DNA of 64,000 bases from Trichocoleus desertorum ATA4-8-CV12. Lineage in GTDB: Bacteria > Cyanobacteriota > Cyanobacteriia > FACHB-46. Below are positions 16,870 to 26,465 of the stretch, one piece after another. The notes beneath the pieces were generated by a model, which had not been told where the DNA came from, searched no databases, and saw nothing but the letters and a program-made list of their open reading frames with translations. Location: the NCBI GenBank assembly GCA_019358975.1, contig JAHHIL010000008.1, forward strand, positions 1 through 64,000, given 5' to 3'. The stretch's first letter is position 1. Every line of letters begins with the position of its first letter. The position numbers were made by a program, and so were the translations under genes.

Positions 16870-19593
16870 TTATTGAAGTTGAGCTAGCCGAGCTTTCAAG
16901 ATTTCGGCTTGTTTCTCGGCTTCAGCTAGAGCATCCCGCGCACCTTGAACCACATCAGCAGGAGCTTTATCGACGAATTTGGAGTTGCTGAGACGACCGG
17001 ACAGTGCAGCAATCTCGGCTTCTACCTTTTTCAAGTCTTTCTCCAGCTTGGCCTTGAGTGCAGCGACATCAACCACACCTGCAAGCAACACGAGGACTTG
17101 AACAGTGCCGACCACACCCGCGATCGCTTCTGGGGCAGATTCCAACTTCTCCACAATGCTGAGAGTTTCTACTTTGGCGAGGTTTTGGATGTAGGATTGA
17201 CCCTGGTCAAGGATTTGGCGTTCGCGATCGCTCTCACTTTGCAGAATTGTCTGTACCTTAGCTCCTGGCTTTACATCAGCTTCTGCCCGCAAATTACGGA
17301 TGGTACGAATCGTGCCAATTAAGAGGTCAAACTGATGTTCTAATTCAGCATCAATTTGTGCGGCATTGACTTCCGGATATGCTTGCACCGCCAAATACTG
17401 GTCTTCGCCTGCTTGAGTCAGGGTGTGCCAGATCTCCTCGGTGATGTGCGGCATAAAAGGATGGAACAGTTTGAGGATACCTTCCAAAACATAAGCTAAA
17501 GTTTGCTGAGCCGCTTTGCGGGAGGTCGCATTCTCTCCTTGCAAGCGAGGCTTCACCAGTTCGATGTACCAGTCGCAGAAGTCACCCCAGGTGAACTCAT
17601 ACAAGCCTTTAGCTGCCTCGCCTAACCCGAAATTATCAATGTCGTTTCGAGTTTGCTGCACAACTTGATAGAAGCGGGAGAGAATCCAGCGGTCACTGAG
17701 TTCTAGGCTTTCAGCTGGAACTCCTAACTGTTGGGGTGTCTGTCCTTCCAGGTTCATCATCACAAACCGGGAGGCATTCCACAGCTTATTCGTGAAGTTG
17801 CGAGATGCTTCTACCGAGGCGGATTCATCGGTTTTGCGGTTGTACTCCAAGCGGATGTCTTGACCTGCACCTACGACTTCCCGGATTAAGGTGTAGCGCA
17901 GCGCATCGGTGCCGTACTTGTTGATCAGCAACAGGGGGTCGATGCCGTTGTTGGCCGATTTCGACATCTTTTTGTTGTTTTCGTCCCGCACTAAGCCGTG
18001 GATGTAAACTGTCTCAAACGGCATTTGCCCGGTGAAGTGCCCTGCCATCATCGTCATCCGAGCCACCCAGAAGAAGATAATGTCGAACCCTGTTACCAGC
18101 GTGGTGGTGGGATAGTAGCGCTGCAAATCTGCGGTCTGTTCGGGCCAACCCAGAGTGGAGAACGGCCACAATCCTGATGAGAACCAGGTATCCAGCACAT
18201 CGGGGTCTTGGGTCAGTTGCACATCTGCACCAAATTTTGCGATCGCCTTTTCTCTCGCTTCTGCTTCGCTGTGGGCTACCACAAACGGGGTGTTATCAGT
18301 GATCTCACCATTGGTTTCGCTGACGGCGTACCAAGCAGGGATTTGATGCCCCCACCAGAGTTGCCGCGAGATACACCAATCCCGCAAGCTCACTAACCAA
18401 TCGCGATACACTTTCGTCCAGCGATCGGGTACAAAGACAGGCTCTTGTTTTTGGTCGAGAAACTCCAATGCTCGCTCAGACATCGGCTTGATTTTGACGA
18501 ACCACTGGGTTGAGAGCAACGGTTCAACTGGGACTTTGCCGCGATCGCTGTAGGGAACCGAGTGCTTGTAGTCCTCAATCTTGACCAACACCCCTAACTC
18601 TTCTAGACGCGCAACCACATTCTTACGCGCTACAAAGCGATCCTGCCCTTGAAATGGCCCTGCGTTCTCATTCATCGAGCCATCTTTGTTCATGATGTTG
18701 ATGAACGGCAGGTCGTGGCGCTTGCCCATCTCAAAGTCGTTGGGATCATGAGCAGGAGTCACTTTAACGCAACCCGTCCCAAAGGCAGCATCCACATACT
18801 CATCGCCAATGATTGGAATCTCTCGATTCATGATCGGTAGGGTGAGGGTTTTGCCAATCAAGTGCTTGTAGCGATCGTCGTTGGGGTTCACTGCGACGGC
18901 TGTATCGCCCAACATGGTTTCGGGGCGAGTGGTCGCCACTTCCACATAACCAGAACCATCAGAGAGCGGATAGCGGAAGTGCCAGAGATGTCCATTCACT
19001 TCTTGAGGTTCTACTTCCAGGTCAGACACGGCTGACTGAGTTGCAGGGCACCAGTTGACCAAATATTGACCGCGATAAATCAGCCCTTCTTCGTAAAGCT
19101 GCACAAACGCAGTTAAGACTGCCCGAGACAACCCTTCGTCCATCGTGAAGCGTTCCCGCGACCAATCGACCGAGACTCCCAAGCGCCGCAACTGGTTAAC
19201 GATCGTGCCACCCGATTCAGCTTTCCACTGCCAAGCCCGTTCTAGAAACTGCTCACGGCCCAAGTCGTAGCGAGTTTTGCCTTCTGCTTTAATTTTCTTT
19301 TCTAGAATTGTCTGTACGGCAATGCTGGCATGGTCAGTCCCAGGAAGCCAGAGCGTGTTGCGGCCCAGCATCCGGTGGTAGCGCACTAAAGTATCAATCA
19401 GGGAACTCTCGAAGGCGTGCCCCATGTGCAAGCTACCCGTGACGTTGGGTGGCGGAATCACCACGCAGTAAGGCTCTCCACCATGATTGGGGTCAGCCTT
19501 AAATACTTGGTTTTGCTCCCAAGCTTGTTGCCACTTAGATTCAGTTGTGGAGGGGTCGTACTGGCTGGCGAGGGTCGGGATAGTTGCAGTCAT
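16870..19593 (-). CDS. valS: Valyl-tRNA synthetase
   Basis: This class I aminoacyl-tRNA synthetase charges tRNA-Val in the cytosol. The start at 19593 gives 907 residues, in line with the family, and begins [15 protein letters not shown]. An in-frame extension to 19677 adds unconserved hydrophobic residues and is not used. The HIGH-type signature is LHMGH, in [16 protein letters not shown], and the KMSKS loop is [14 protein letters not shown]. The editing domain ([15 protein letters not shown]) and a C-terminal coiled-coil arm ([20 protein letters not shown]) are complete. I see no T-box in the upstream 190 bases. The gene lies between the Pepco-caspase pair and the HEPN-like gene, an odd place for a core gene. 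Confidence 0.98.
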   Translation of the reverse strand: MTATIPTLASQYDPSTTESKWQQAWEQNQVFKADPNHGGEPYCVVIPPPNVTGSLHMGHAFESSLIDTLVRYHRMLGRNTLWLPGTDHASIAVQTILEKKIKAEGKTRYDLGREQFLERAWQWKAESGGTIVNQLRRLGVSVDWSRERFTMDEGLSRAVLTAFVQLYEEGLIYRGQYLVNWCPATQSAVSDLEVEPQEVNGHLWHFRYPLSDGSGYVEVATTRPETMLGDTAVAVNPNDDRYKHLIGKTLTLPIMNREIPIIGDEYVDAAFGTGCVKVTPAHDPNDFEMGKRHDLPFINIMNKDGSMNENAGPFQGQDRFVARKNVVARLEELGVLVKIEDYKHSVPYSDRGKVPVEPLLSTQWFVKIKPMSERALEFLDQKQEPVFVPDRWTKVYRDWLVSLRDWCISRQLWWGHQIPAWYAVSETNGEITDNTPFVVAHSEAEAREKAIAKFGADVQLTQDPDVLDTWFSSGLWPFSTLGWPEQTADLQRYYPTTTLVTGFDIIFFWVARMTMMAGHFTGQMPFETVYIHGLVRDENNKKMSKSANNGIDPLLLINKYGTDALRYTLIREVVGAGQDIRLEYNRKTDESASVEASRNFTNKLWNASRFVMMNLEGQTPQQLGVPAESLELSDRWILSRFYQVVQQTRNDIDNFGLGEAAKGLYEFTWGDFCDWYIELVKPRLQGENATSRKAAQQTLAYVLEGILKLFHPFMPHITEEIWHTLTQAGEDQYLAVQAYPEVNAAQIDAELEHQFDLLIGTIRTIRNLRAEADVKPGAKVQTILQSESDRERQILDQGQSYIQNLAKVETLSIVEKLESAPEAIAGVVGTVQVLVLLAGVVDVAALKAKLEKDLKKVEAEIAALSGRLSNSKFVDKAPADVVQGARDALAEAEKQAEILKARLAQLQ

Positions 19594-19786
19594 GAAGGGC
19601 AATCTAATAGAGACGAAGTCTATAATTCTCTTAAAATTCTGCCACACTGCTAAAGTTATTAGACAGAATTTGAGCAAGAAATTTAATTACACAGAAAAAA
19701 CATAGCTCAAGACCTAAAAATCAAAATCAACTAATTCTAATCAGTTAGCATAATTTTTAAGGCAACCTAAAAGTAGAGGAAATAAT

Positions 19787-21052
19787 TTGAAAGATTATTT
19801 TCAAAAATCTGAATACGTTTTGGAAAAGATTTGGTTCGATTATCTGGGAGGCAGATATCAAGGTCGTGGGGTACTAACCTGGGAGCCTTCCCTTGGCTTT
19901 CATCTTGAAGCTTTACTGGAAAGAGATAAGATGCCTCAAATTGAGCAGGTTGAGCTAGGTAGAGTACGTATTATTCGTAAAAGTGACACTAGTTCAATCC
20001 GAATGAAACCCTGGTATCAAAAATGGGCTATTTCTCCAAGAGTAGTTTTAATTGACCGTGACGATATCTTGTCGCAGCATCGTCTTTCCATTGATTTAAG
20101 CCGAGTAATCTTCTCCACATTCTCTGGAATTGACAGTTGTACTGAATGGATTGGTTCTGCAATCTATAGAACTGATAATGTATACCACTTATCAGACCTC
20201 GTATCTCAGGAAATCAAGATTCAAGATTCTCGGATTGAAACTTCTCGAAATTTCTTAGGAATTTTTTACCAAGACGAAAATCAGAAAATCTTTGGACGTC
20301 TAATTGATAAACATCATCTTCAACTTAATTGGTCCTTTCTCAAAATATATTCCTCGAAAAACTTCGCTTGGAAATGGGCAGAAGCAGCACAAGATACATT
20401 ATCTATACTTTTAGGGCAGACAGTACAGTTATTATATCGTGAGTTACTTGGTGACTCGCAAAAGCGTTTTGAAACAAGAAGAATGATGAGTGTTGAACAA
20501 TTAGATATTTTGTCGCCCTTTTATGGTGAGCACAGATTAAATAAGAAGTCTTTCGTTAAACTAGCTAACTTTCTAGCTAAAAATGAGCCCCATTCTGAGG
20601 TCTGTCGGAATGTTTTTAGGCAAATAGCAGAATCATCACGACAAAAGAGTTCTCAAGCTAAGGAATTTCTTCTCTCCACTATTCTAGAGGCAGCTCTCCG
20701 TAACATTGACAAACACCCTTTCAAGGCTAAAAAAGATAGCTGGAATGTTGGTCAAAGTTTAAGAAGTTTTCTTCAGGGTTATTTTCCTGAGCAATGGATA
20801 CCGCTTCATTCTCAGATCATGAAATCACATACATACCTACGAGATCGTAACGCACATCCAGACTGGCTTTTCAGTCAGGGTGGCTCACGTTCAGAAGATG
20901 AAAGAGAAAAAGCGCTGGATAGTATGGTCTTTCTTAGTCGCTTTTATGGTTATATGATACTTGCTCTCGCCGGTTTTGAAGGGTTGGAGCCATATTTTCC
21001 TACACCCCATCAACAATGGAAACCATCACTCATAATGACACCAGCCAAGTGA
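19787..21052 (+). CDS. ApeA-like HEPN protein, candidate abortive-infection RNase
   Basis: This encodes 421 residues from a TTG start at 19787, supported by AGAGGA six bases upstream. The N-terminal third (FDYLGGRYQGRGVLTWEPSL, then FHLEALL) resembles the beta-rich opening of ApeA-type proteins. The C-terminal third is helical and carries the HEPN signature R352-D-R-N-A-H357 (Rx4H), which in HEPN ribonucleases forms the active site. ApeA is a reported single-gene anti-phage HEPN protein. A similar role here is inference from the architecture and from the nearby Pepco-caspase pair. The codon use and AT content look more biased to A/T than in valS next door, which fits horizontal transfer, though I did not compute it. 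Confidence 0.75.
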   Translation: MKDYFQKSEYVLEKIWFDYLGGRYQGRGVLTWEPSLGFHLEALLERDKMPQIEQVELGRVRIIRKSDTSSIRMKPWYQKWAISPRVVLIDRDDILSQHRLSIDLSRVIFSTFSGIDSCTEWIGSAIYRTDNVYHLSDLVSQEIKIQDSRIETSRNFLGIFYQDENQKIFGRLIDKHHLQLNWSFLKIYSSKNFAWKWAEAAQDTLSILLGQTVQLLYRELLGDSQKRFETRRMMSVEQLDILSPFYGEHRLNKKSFVKLANFLAKNEPHSEVCRNVFRQIAESSRQKSSQAKEFLLSTILEAALRNIDKHPFKAKKDSWNVGQSLRSFLQGYFPEQWIPLHSQIMKSHTYLRDRNAHPDWLFSQGGSRSEDEREKALDSMVFLSRFYGYMILALAGFEGLEPYFPTPHQQWKPSLIMTPAK

Positions 21053-21144
21053 ATTTAGAGTATCTAGACTGAGAGTGATTTTAATGCTTGCGATTGCGTG
21101 AAAAGCTAGAAAATACTCGTGTGTCTACCAAATAGTATTTTCTG

Positions 21145-22029
21145 TTAATTAGGTACCTTAACCTCATAACTCACAGTCCCTAACCAAGGTACTTTCGGTA
21201 GTTGATAAGGCTTAAACTTCAGGGGTTCTAGTCCAGCTTTCTTCACGAGGTAAGTCATAAAGTGCAGTGACCCTTGCAACAATTCAGCCGCATTCGGATG
21301 CTGAAAATCTTCTCGTTGCAGTTGTGGGTCTAACTTCAACAAATTCTTGACCGACTCAAACAAACCAGAATCAGGGGACAAACGAATATAAGTCGAGATG
21401 GCCCGCCGGATTTCTGCTTCCACTTCCGCTGGGTTTTCGAGCTGGTTGGCTGCGATCGCTCCCTTAAACCGTTCTTGCAGAAACCATCTGATATTCTCAG
21501 CATAAGGCTGAGCATCATAGTGAGCGATCGCTTGAGAAATCACAGCTTGTTTACCAAAATTCAGCATGACACCAACCACATAAGCTGCAATATTCGCCGC
21601 GTAGTCAGAGTCAGAGGCGTAGCGATTAAGCGCTTCTAAAACTGTAGGAATTTTGGGATTGTTGCCCTGTGCGTGAAACGTGGCGATCGCGGAACCCATG
21701 TCGCCTGCCCAAGAGGTGTGATCGGCTGTCCAACTAGTCAAATCAGACCACCGGACTCCTGGTTGATTGATTTGATCCGCAAGAGCTGCAATGAAATGGC
21801 CGAAGTCAGTTTTCTCACCACTGAGCAGCAATTCTTGATTCAGCTTGCCCTTAAACTCTCCTTCAATGTAGGGCTGCTTATAGCCTGTAGCCGTACTCCA
21901 CAGCAGCGTTGTGTAGCTAGGTTTGGTGTAGCCGCGTAGCTGATTGGCAATCTCGTAGACAGACTGAGCTGCATTGGCTCGCTCAATTTTTTCGATAAAT
22001 TGCAATGCTGCTGCTAAGTCTGGAGTCAT
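21145..22029 (-). CDS. Conserved hypothetical protein
   Basis: This encodes 294 residues with no signal peptide and no clear membrane segment. I do not recognise the family. Visible features are a WTADHTSWAGDMGSAIATFH block (about 104-123) with two conserved-looking tryptophans and an aspartate, an otherwise helix-rich middle, and a final beta-like tail LGTVSYEVKVP. The reading frame is long, starts at a clear ATG and is free of low complexity, so I trust it as a gene. It diverges from the lipoprotein gene across about 150 bases and follows the HEPN-like gene tail to tail. The SWAGD block superficially recalls active-site strands of some glycan-degrading enzymes, but that is too weak to use. 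Confidence 0.7.
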   Translation of the reverse strand: MTPDLAAALQFIEKIERANAAQSVYEIANQLRGYTKPSYTTLLWSTATGYKQPYIEGEFKGKLNQELLLSGEKTDFGHFIAALADQINQPGVRWSDLTSWTADHTSWAGDMGSAIATFHAQGNNPKIPTVLEALNRYASDSDYAANIAAYVVGVMLNFGKQAVISQAIAHYDAQPYAENIRWFLQERFKGAIAANQLENPAEVEAEIRRAISTYIRLSPDSGLFESVKNLLKLDPQLQREDFQHPNAAELLQGSLHFMTYLVKKAGLEPLKFKPYQLPKVPWLGTVSYEVKVPN

Positions 22030-22181
22030 TTTCAGCCACAGTAAAGGGAAGTTTAGTGGAGCGATCGCCTGTCCTAACCAAGAGAAACACCTGCAATCCT
22101 ACGAATTCCCTATTCCCGTAATATTTGCAAACAGACCTTGTATCTATTCCTCAATGAGTCCTATCGGACACTGGCATAAAA

Positions 22182-22523
22182 TTGAAGCCTAGCTTATTAC
22201 AACTGATTACCCTTTTGATCATGTCATCCTTGATGGCATCGTTCCTGGCAGCTTGCACCACAAGCCCCAGCACTACAAATCTCGACTGCAACGACCCTAC
22301 CGTCAAGCAAGCCAATCCTAACTGCGACAACTCATCAGGCAGCAGGAACCGAGTTTATGTAGGTGGCGGATCGGGTGGATATACATCTGGCTCTGGCAGT
22401 TCTGTGCGGCAAGCTCCTGCTGCAAGTGGGAGTAAAGGACAAAGCGTTGGCACCAGTGGTCGATCTTCAACCACTGGGCGAGGAGGATTCGGTAGGTTTG
22501 GCCGTGGCGGCGGATTAGGCTAA
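22182..22523 (+). CDS. Predicted small lipoprotein with a glycine/serine-rich tail
   Basis: This encodes 113 residues from a TTG at 22182. That start gives a lysine at residue 2 and a hydrophobic stretch, LLQLITLLIMSSLMASF, ending in the lipobox LAAC with Cys25, a good lipoprotein signal. An internal ATG (22221) would leave a very short signal. The mature part begins with TTSPST and a DCNDPT..QANPNC segment whose two cysteines may pair. It then turns into low-complexity GGGSGGYTSGSGSS and a C-terminal GRGGFGRFGRGGG. It is expected to be lipid-anchored at the membrane facing the periplasm. The function is unknown. The glycine-rich tail is similar to other cyanobacterial surface or envelope lipoproteins. 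Confidence 0.7.
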   Translation: MKPSLLQLITLLIMSSLMASFLAACTTSPSTTNLDCNDPTVKQANPNCDNSSGSRNRVYVGGGSGGYTSGSGSSVRQAPAASGSKGQSVGTSGRSSTTGRGGFGRFGRGGGLG

Positions 22524-22558
22524 CTCGCGATGAATAGCAAGATTTTCGACAGCTAAAC

Positions 22559-22598
22559 AAAAATTCCGCAGAGGGCTCAACCAACAACCCCTGCGGAA
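22559..22598 (-). terminator. Intrinsic terminator of the LPxxRPI-repeat gene
   Basis: On the minus strand TTCCGCA (22598-22592) with inner GGG/CCC pairs against TGCGGAA (22570-22564). A T-rich run follows (22563-22559, then GTTT). It lies about 30 bases past the stop at 22630. Confidence 0.75.
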
Positions 22599-22629
22599 CT
22601 ATCTGGAACACAAACTTGCTGTTACGAGT

Positions 22630-23079
22630 TTAGTCGATAAAACCCATTGAGTCTTCCGCTCCTTCATATTGGCTCACCATAATGGGGCGATGGTTGGGGA
22701 GGGAATCTAAGGTCGAAATTTCCAATCTGCTGACTGCGATCGGGCGGTGTCCAGGTAAAGAGTCTGAATCGGCGATCTCCATAGTGCTAGCGAAAATAGG
22801 TCGATTGTGATGAATCCCAACAAACTCCACCACTTGCAGGTCACTCTCAAAAATGGGACGACCACCTGGCAAGGAACCTACATGGGACACTCTTAAAGTG
22901 CTGGGTCCGATGGGGCGGTTATTAGGTAGAGGGCTGGGGTGATAGGTGGGAAGCGCCAATCCTAGGCTTCCAGACTTAGTTGCGCTATTTGTTTTTTTGT
23001 TGTCTGCAAGCTCCAAAGTGCCTGCTTGATCACTCTTAGCTTTGCTCTTGCTAGGGCTGGAAGTCTCTGTCGTGCTCAT
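22630..23079 (-). CDS. Protein with five 19-residue LPxxRPI repeats
   Basis: This encodes 149 residues. After a ~50-residue serine/lysine-rich leader come five consecutive units of exactly 19 residues, starting LPNNRPI, LPGGRPI, IHHNRPI, LPGHRPI and LPNHRPI. The shared pattern is LPxxRPIxxSxLxIxxxxS. Each unit probably makes one or two beta strands, so a small solenoid or beta-roll is possible. There is no signal peptide or membrane helix. I recall no named function for this repeat, although similar RPI-repeat proteins exist in cyanobacteria. A terminator hairpin follows the gene. Confidence 0.8.
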   Translation of the reverse strand: MSTTETSSPSKSKAKSDQAGTLELADNKKTNSATKSGSLGLALPTYHPSPLPNNRPIGPSTLRVSHVGSLPGGRPIFESDLQVVEFVGIHHNRPIFASTMEIADSDSLPGHRPIAVSRLEISTLDSLPNHRPIMVSQYEGAEDSMGFID

Positions 23080-23816
23080 AAGCCGAAACCTTATCTGACC
23101 TAATTAACTGGATTTTTTAATAGCTTACCAAGCTAGCGATCGCGTTGATCCTTCCCCCCTGATCTACTCGCGATCGCACTCTTCGCTGATTGTTATTGTA
23201 GGGGAAGATCAGCCCCAACTCTAAGTAAGACCGCTCAGTCCATGTGATGACCCTAATTAGCTTTCTTGATAGCTCCAGCCTGAAGAGAGGCGATCGCGCT
23301 GAGGGCAAGAGATGGGACAAATTCAGAATTCCTTGCCAGCTAACTTTACTTAAGATTTAAATTGCAAAGCTAGTTGTGTATTTTTGCAATAGTTCTTAAT
23401 GATTGATTAGCTACCAGCAGCGAGCTAGGTCAACATTCTTCAAAGCTAGCTTTTATGGTGTTAATGGGATACTTGAATTCCTCGTACCAGAGAATATGCT
23501 TAGGTCAAGATTTAAATTAATACAGCGGTTGTTGTAGAGTTCCAAAACTTACTTCATGCAAACTTTACACGTGAATTTAAAACCGCTTTAACAAGCCCAG
23601 GTGGACGTGCTTACCTCTAGGCTTCCGGTCAGATGTTCTAAATTCAGTTGCATGGGACAGTACACCTAAGGAGACGTTAATTCCCCAATGAACTAACTGC
23701 TCTGCGACTGAACATCCTGCTACGGTTTCTCGCGAGGCAGCAACGAGCAAGCGATCGCCTTACTTGAAGCAGGGATGGCTCAGGTAAAGGCTGAACCTAG
23801 CTAGGGAATAGACCAG
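23080..23816. other. Long non-coding interval upstream of the PEP-CTERM gene (737 bp)
   Basis: It holds HIP1 copies near 23136-23178 and two AAGATTTAAATT stretches (around 23352 and 23509), but no convincing gene. An AT-rich frame on the minus strand (23117-23320) has no family-like pattern. The interval should contain promoters for both flanking genes. Confidence 0.45.
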
Positions 23817-24551
23817 ATGAAATTCCAAAAAATTACTCAAGTAACAGCGCTATCGGTACTAATGGCAGGATTGGCAGGGCAAGCCCAAGCCGCTACCTTT
23901 GGAGAGGTTGAAGATGCTGGCGAGACATTGCCAACTGCCCAGGTAATTCCGGGCAACTCCTTACTAGAATCTATTTCCGGCACGCTCTCAACAGGAGTAT
24001 TTTCGGGTGTCGAGGATGCAGCGGATCTATTCAAGATCTTTTTAAACGGGGAGTCATTCTCTGCCACAACGGTAGGTGGAGCTGATTTTGATACGCAGCT
24101 ATTCCTATTTGATGAACAAGGTAGAGGCATCTATGCCAATGATGATGCCTTTGATAATACGCGGCAATCCACCTTGCCAGCTAATAGCGCTTTCACTCCT
24201 AAACAGCCGGGTACTTACTACCTAGGGATTTCCAGCTTTGGTTACGATCCCGTCAGCGCTGGCGGTAGTATTTTCCCGTTTTTCCCTGACGCACCCACTG
24301 AAGTCACAGGTCCTACTGGTCCGGGTGGCGCTTCGTCGCTCAGTGGTTTTGAAGTTGCAGGCCTAGAGGAAGGACAGTATACAGTCACCCTGACTGGCGT
24401 TTCTACAGGCGAGGGCGATGGAGCAACCTCTGTCCCTGAACCCGCTTCAGTCTTAGGGTTTCTCTCTCTAGGAATTTGGGGGGTTGTTTCCAAGTTGCAA
24501 ACCAAGAAGCAAAAGCAACGCCTAGCCAACCGCTTCCCCAGCGCTTCTTAA
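23817..24551 (+). CDS. PEP-CTERM sorting-signal exported protein
   Basis: This encodes 244 residues. A signal peptide (residues 1-25, ending GQAQA|ATF) is followed by a pre-peptidase-C-terminal-like beta-sandwich with FDTQLFLFDEQGRGIYANDD and QPGTYYLGISSFGYDP, a pattern seen in secreted calcium-binding domains. The C-terminal PEP-CTERM module is VPEPASVLGFLSLGIW, a hydrophobic helix, then a KLQTKKQKQR basic end. PEP-CTERM proteins are processed at the membrane by exosortase and exported to the cell surface or extracellular polysaccharide. No exosortase gene is in this window. It lies about 105 bases upstream of two exported ferritin-like genes on the same strand, but transcription together is uncertain. 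Confidence 0.92.
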   Translation: MKFQKITQVTALSVLMAGLAGQAQAATFGEVEDAGETLPTAQVIPGNSLLESISGTLSTGVFSGVEDAADLFKIFLNGESFSATTVGGADFDTQLFLFDEQGRGIYANDDAFDNTRQSTLPANSAFTPKQPGTYYLGISSFGYDPVSAGGSIFPFFPDAPTEVTGPTGPGGASSLSGFEVAGLEEGQYTVTLTGVSTGEGDGATSVPEPASVLGFLSLGIWGVVSKLQTKKQKQRLANRFPSAS

Positions 24552-24657
24552 GCACAGGTTAGTAACGAGTTCATAACGAGTTCGAGCCACGTTTCAGCAT
24601 GGCTAATTTTGCAACGCTGCTTTCTTTATTCATTGCCTGCTTCTCAGGAGCAACTGT

Positions 24658-25398
24658 ATGACTTCGCCAGTTCAACCGTTAGGAAAGATCTCTTTTAGCT
24701 CACGGCGTAAATTATTGAAATTGGGTCTTTGTGGGCTTGGTGCTTTAGCTTTGACAGCAGTCCCCCAGGTTGTGACTGCTCAGACAGCCAACGGCAGCAG
24801 AACCCTTACTTTTAATGCAGACGATGTTGGTATTCTTAACTTTGCTTTGCTGCTGGAGGAACTGGAGGCCGCCTTTTATGCCGCTGTCGTGAAATCAGGC
24901 AAAATCAGCAACCCCAAAGAACTCGATTATCTGCGAGCCTTGGGCAGGCATGAGGCGGCTCACGTCGTGTTTCTGCGCCAAGTGTTAGGGAATCAGGTGA
25001 CGTTTCAGACGAAAGATCTGCGCTTTAATCGCCAGGGATTGAACGCGGTATTACGCGATCGCGACACGATCTTAAATACAGCTGTCTCCCTAGAGGATAC
25101 CGGAGTTCACGCTTATAACGGAGCGGGACCTAAGCTCACCAACCCCACTTATCTCTTGGCAGCGGGTTCAATTGTATCGGTTGAGGGCCGTCATGCGGCT
25201 GGGGTGCGGGCGCTTTTGGGACGACCTGTGACCGAACCTGATAGCGATCGCGCCGTCAGTGATGCCGAATTGGTCGATGAACTCAACCCCTTTAGAGGGC
25301 GTGCCTATGACGAGCTGTACACCCCCAAACAGATTGTGGAGATTGTCGGTTCGCTGAATTTAATTAACAACCCCATCGCTGGGGCGCTCGTCGCTTGA
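24658..25398 (+). CDS. Twin-arginine-exported ferritin-like protein
   Basis: This encodes 246 residues. The N-terminus has a Tat-like motif (SSRRKLLK, residues 14-21) and hydrophobic core, ending near VVTAQ. The rest matches the Ferritin_2-type ferritin-like four-helix fold: LNFALLLEELEAAFY, then RHEAAHVVFLRQVLG, then SLEDTGVHAYNGA, then EGRHAAGVRALLG. The Glu and ExxH positions (EELEAAF, EAAH, EGRH) could bind two metals. It would act outside the cytosol. The physiological substrate is unknown. The next gene is a paralogue of similar length, 19 bases downstream, so they probably form one operon. Confidence 0.9.
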   Translation: MTSPVQPLGKISFSSRRKLLKLGLCGLGALALTAVPQVVTAQTANGSRTLTFNADDVGILNFALLLEELEAAFYAAVVKSGKISNPKELDYLRALGRHEAAHVVFLRQVLGNQVTFQTKDLRFNRQGLNAVLRDRDTILNTAVSLEDTGVHAYNGAGPKLTNPTYLLAAGSIVSVEGRHAAGVRALLGRPVTEPDSDRAVSDAELVDELNPFRGRAYDELYTPKQIVEIVGSLNLINNPIAGALVA

Positions 25399-25417
25399 CC
25401 TCAAGAGGGACTCAATC

Positions 25418-26359
25418 ATGATCATTTCTTCTCACTTAATTGCCTCAGTTGGAATTGCCACCTTGCCGCCCTACCGCTGGTTCAAAACCATGTTTGATCA
25501 TTTAGGGAATCTAGGGAGCCAGGTGCGACGCATCACGACAGCGGTTCAAAGCCTTTTACTGATCATCACTTTTGTCTTGCTCTCATTTGCCATTGCTCCC
25601 ACTAAGGCGGCCTTTGCGCAAACGGCAACCTTGAATCCTCAACAAGTCGTTGAATACGCCTTAACGTTAGAAAAGCTGGAAGCGGACTTTTATCTTCGGG
25701 CCAACAACGCGATTCAAACGGGCAGGATCAATAATGCGCCACCTATTGCTCAAGCGGCATTAGTTTCTTATGGCCAAGACGAACAACAACATGTTACCGA
25801 TCTCTCAGCAGTGCTACGGTCCTTGGGCGGCAATCCAGATGCAGTCACCATCCCAGCCAGCCCAGTTTATACCGCCATTCTGGGTCGCGATCCCTTTGCC
25901 AATTTGCCAGATTTGCTCTTAGCCCTCCAGTATGTGGAAGATTTAGGGGCAGCGGCCTATAAGGGGCAAGTGCAAAACTTACTGGCAGCTAATGCAGACA
26001 CTATTCTGGCTGGAGCGCTAGAAATCCATACAGTAGAAGCCCGCCATGCGGCTGGTATCCGCTTCTTGCGTCAAACTCTGTTAGGTGCAGATATCCGCCC
26101 CTGGATTAGAAGCGAAAGCGAAGTGATTTACAACGAAGTGCGGTCGGGCTTGCCCATCCCCTTTGAAAACGAGGCGTTTGATGGCTTTGCGACCGAGGAT
26201 GAGGTCCTAAAACTGGTCGGTCCTATCCTAGCGGCATCCCCACAATCCACTGGCCCCGCTGCTGAGACGAATACCATGATGGGCAATGTCACCCAGCAAG
26301 ATTGTCCCGCTGGTACGACCCTCCAATTTATCTCTGGCGGATTTGCTTGCATGTTCTAA
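25418..26359 (+). CDS. Second exported ferritin-like protein
   Basis: This encodes 313 residues. The ATG at 25418 has GAGGG upstream. After a hydrophobic region (about 45-68, LLLIITFVLLSFAIAP) ending near AFAQ comes a ferritin-like domain with VVEYALTLEKLEADFY, GQDEQQHVTDLSAVL, LLALQYVEDLGAAAY and VEARHAAGIRFL. The helix motifs parallel those of the preceding paralogue, and potential metal ligands (E of LEADF, EQQH, EARH) are kept. The tail has two cysteines (QQDCPAG and GFACMF) that could form a disulfide in an oxidising compartment. The unusually long leader (~68 residues) may include an alternative start at 25490. Export is likely. The substrate is unknown. Confidence 0.88.
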   Translation: MIISSHLIASVGIATLPPYRWFKTMFDHLGNLGSQVRRITTAVQSLLLIITFVLLSFAIAPTKAAFAQTATLNPQQVVEYALTLEKLEADFYLRANNAIQTGRINNAPPIAQAALVSYGQDEQQHVTDLSAVLRSLGGNPDAVTIPASPVYTAILGRDPFANLPDLLLALQYVEDLGAAAYKGQVQNLLAANADTILAGALEIHTVEARHAAGIRFLRQTLLGADIRPWIRSESEVIYNEVRSGLPIPFENEAFDGFATEDEVLKLVGPILAASPQSTGPAAETNTMMGNVTQQDCPAGTTLQFISGGFACMF

Positions 26360-26465
26360 GCAACCGAAAATTCTATCGGAACTCCTGTTTATGTGGGAGG
26401 GGTGGCTGGGCTGCTCCTCCCACAAGCGTTTTGGCAGTTAACTGGTTGGCGATCGCAGACCTGGC

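Noticed and set aside
19594-19677. Longer start for valS at 19677
   Set aside because: It adds unconserved hydrophobic residues before [15 protein letters not shown], where the family normally starts.
23117-23320. Minus-strand open frame of 67 codons in the 737-bp interval
   Set aside because: Residue pattern is random-looking, no ribosome site, and HIP1 sequences inflate its length.
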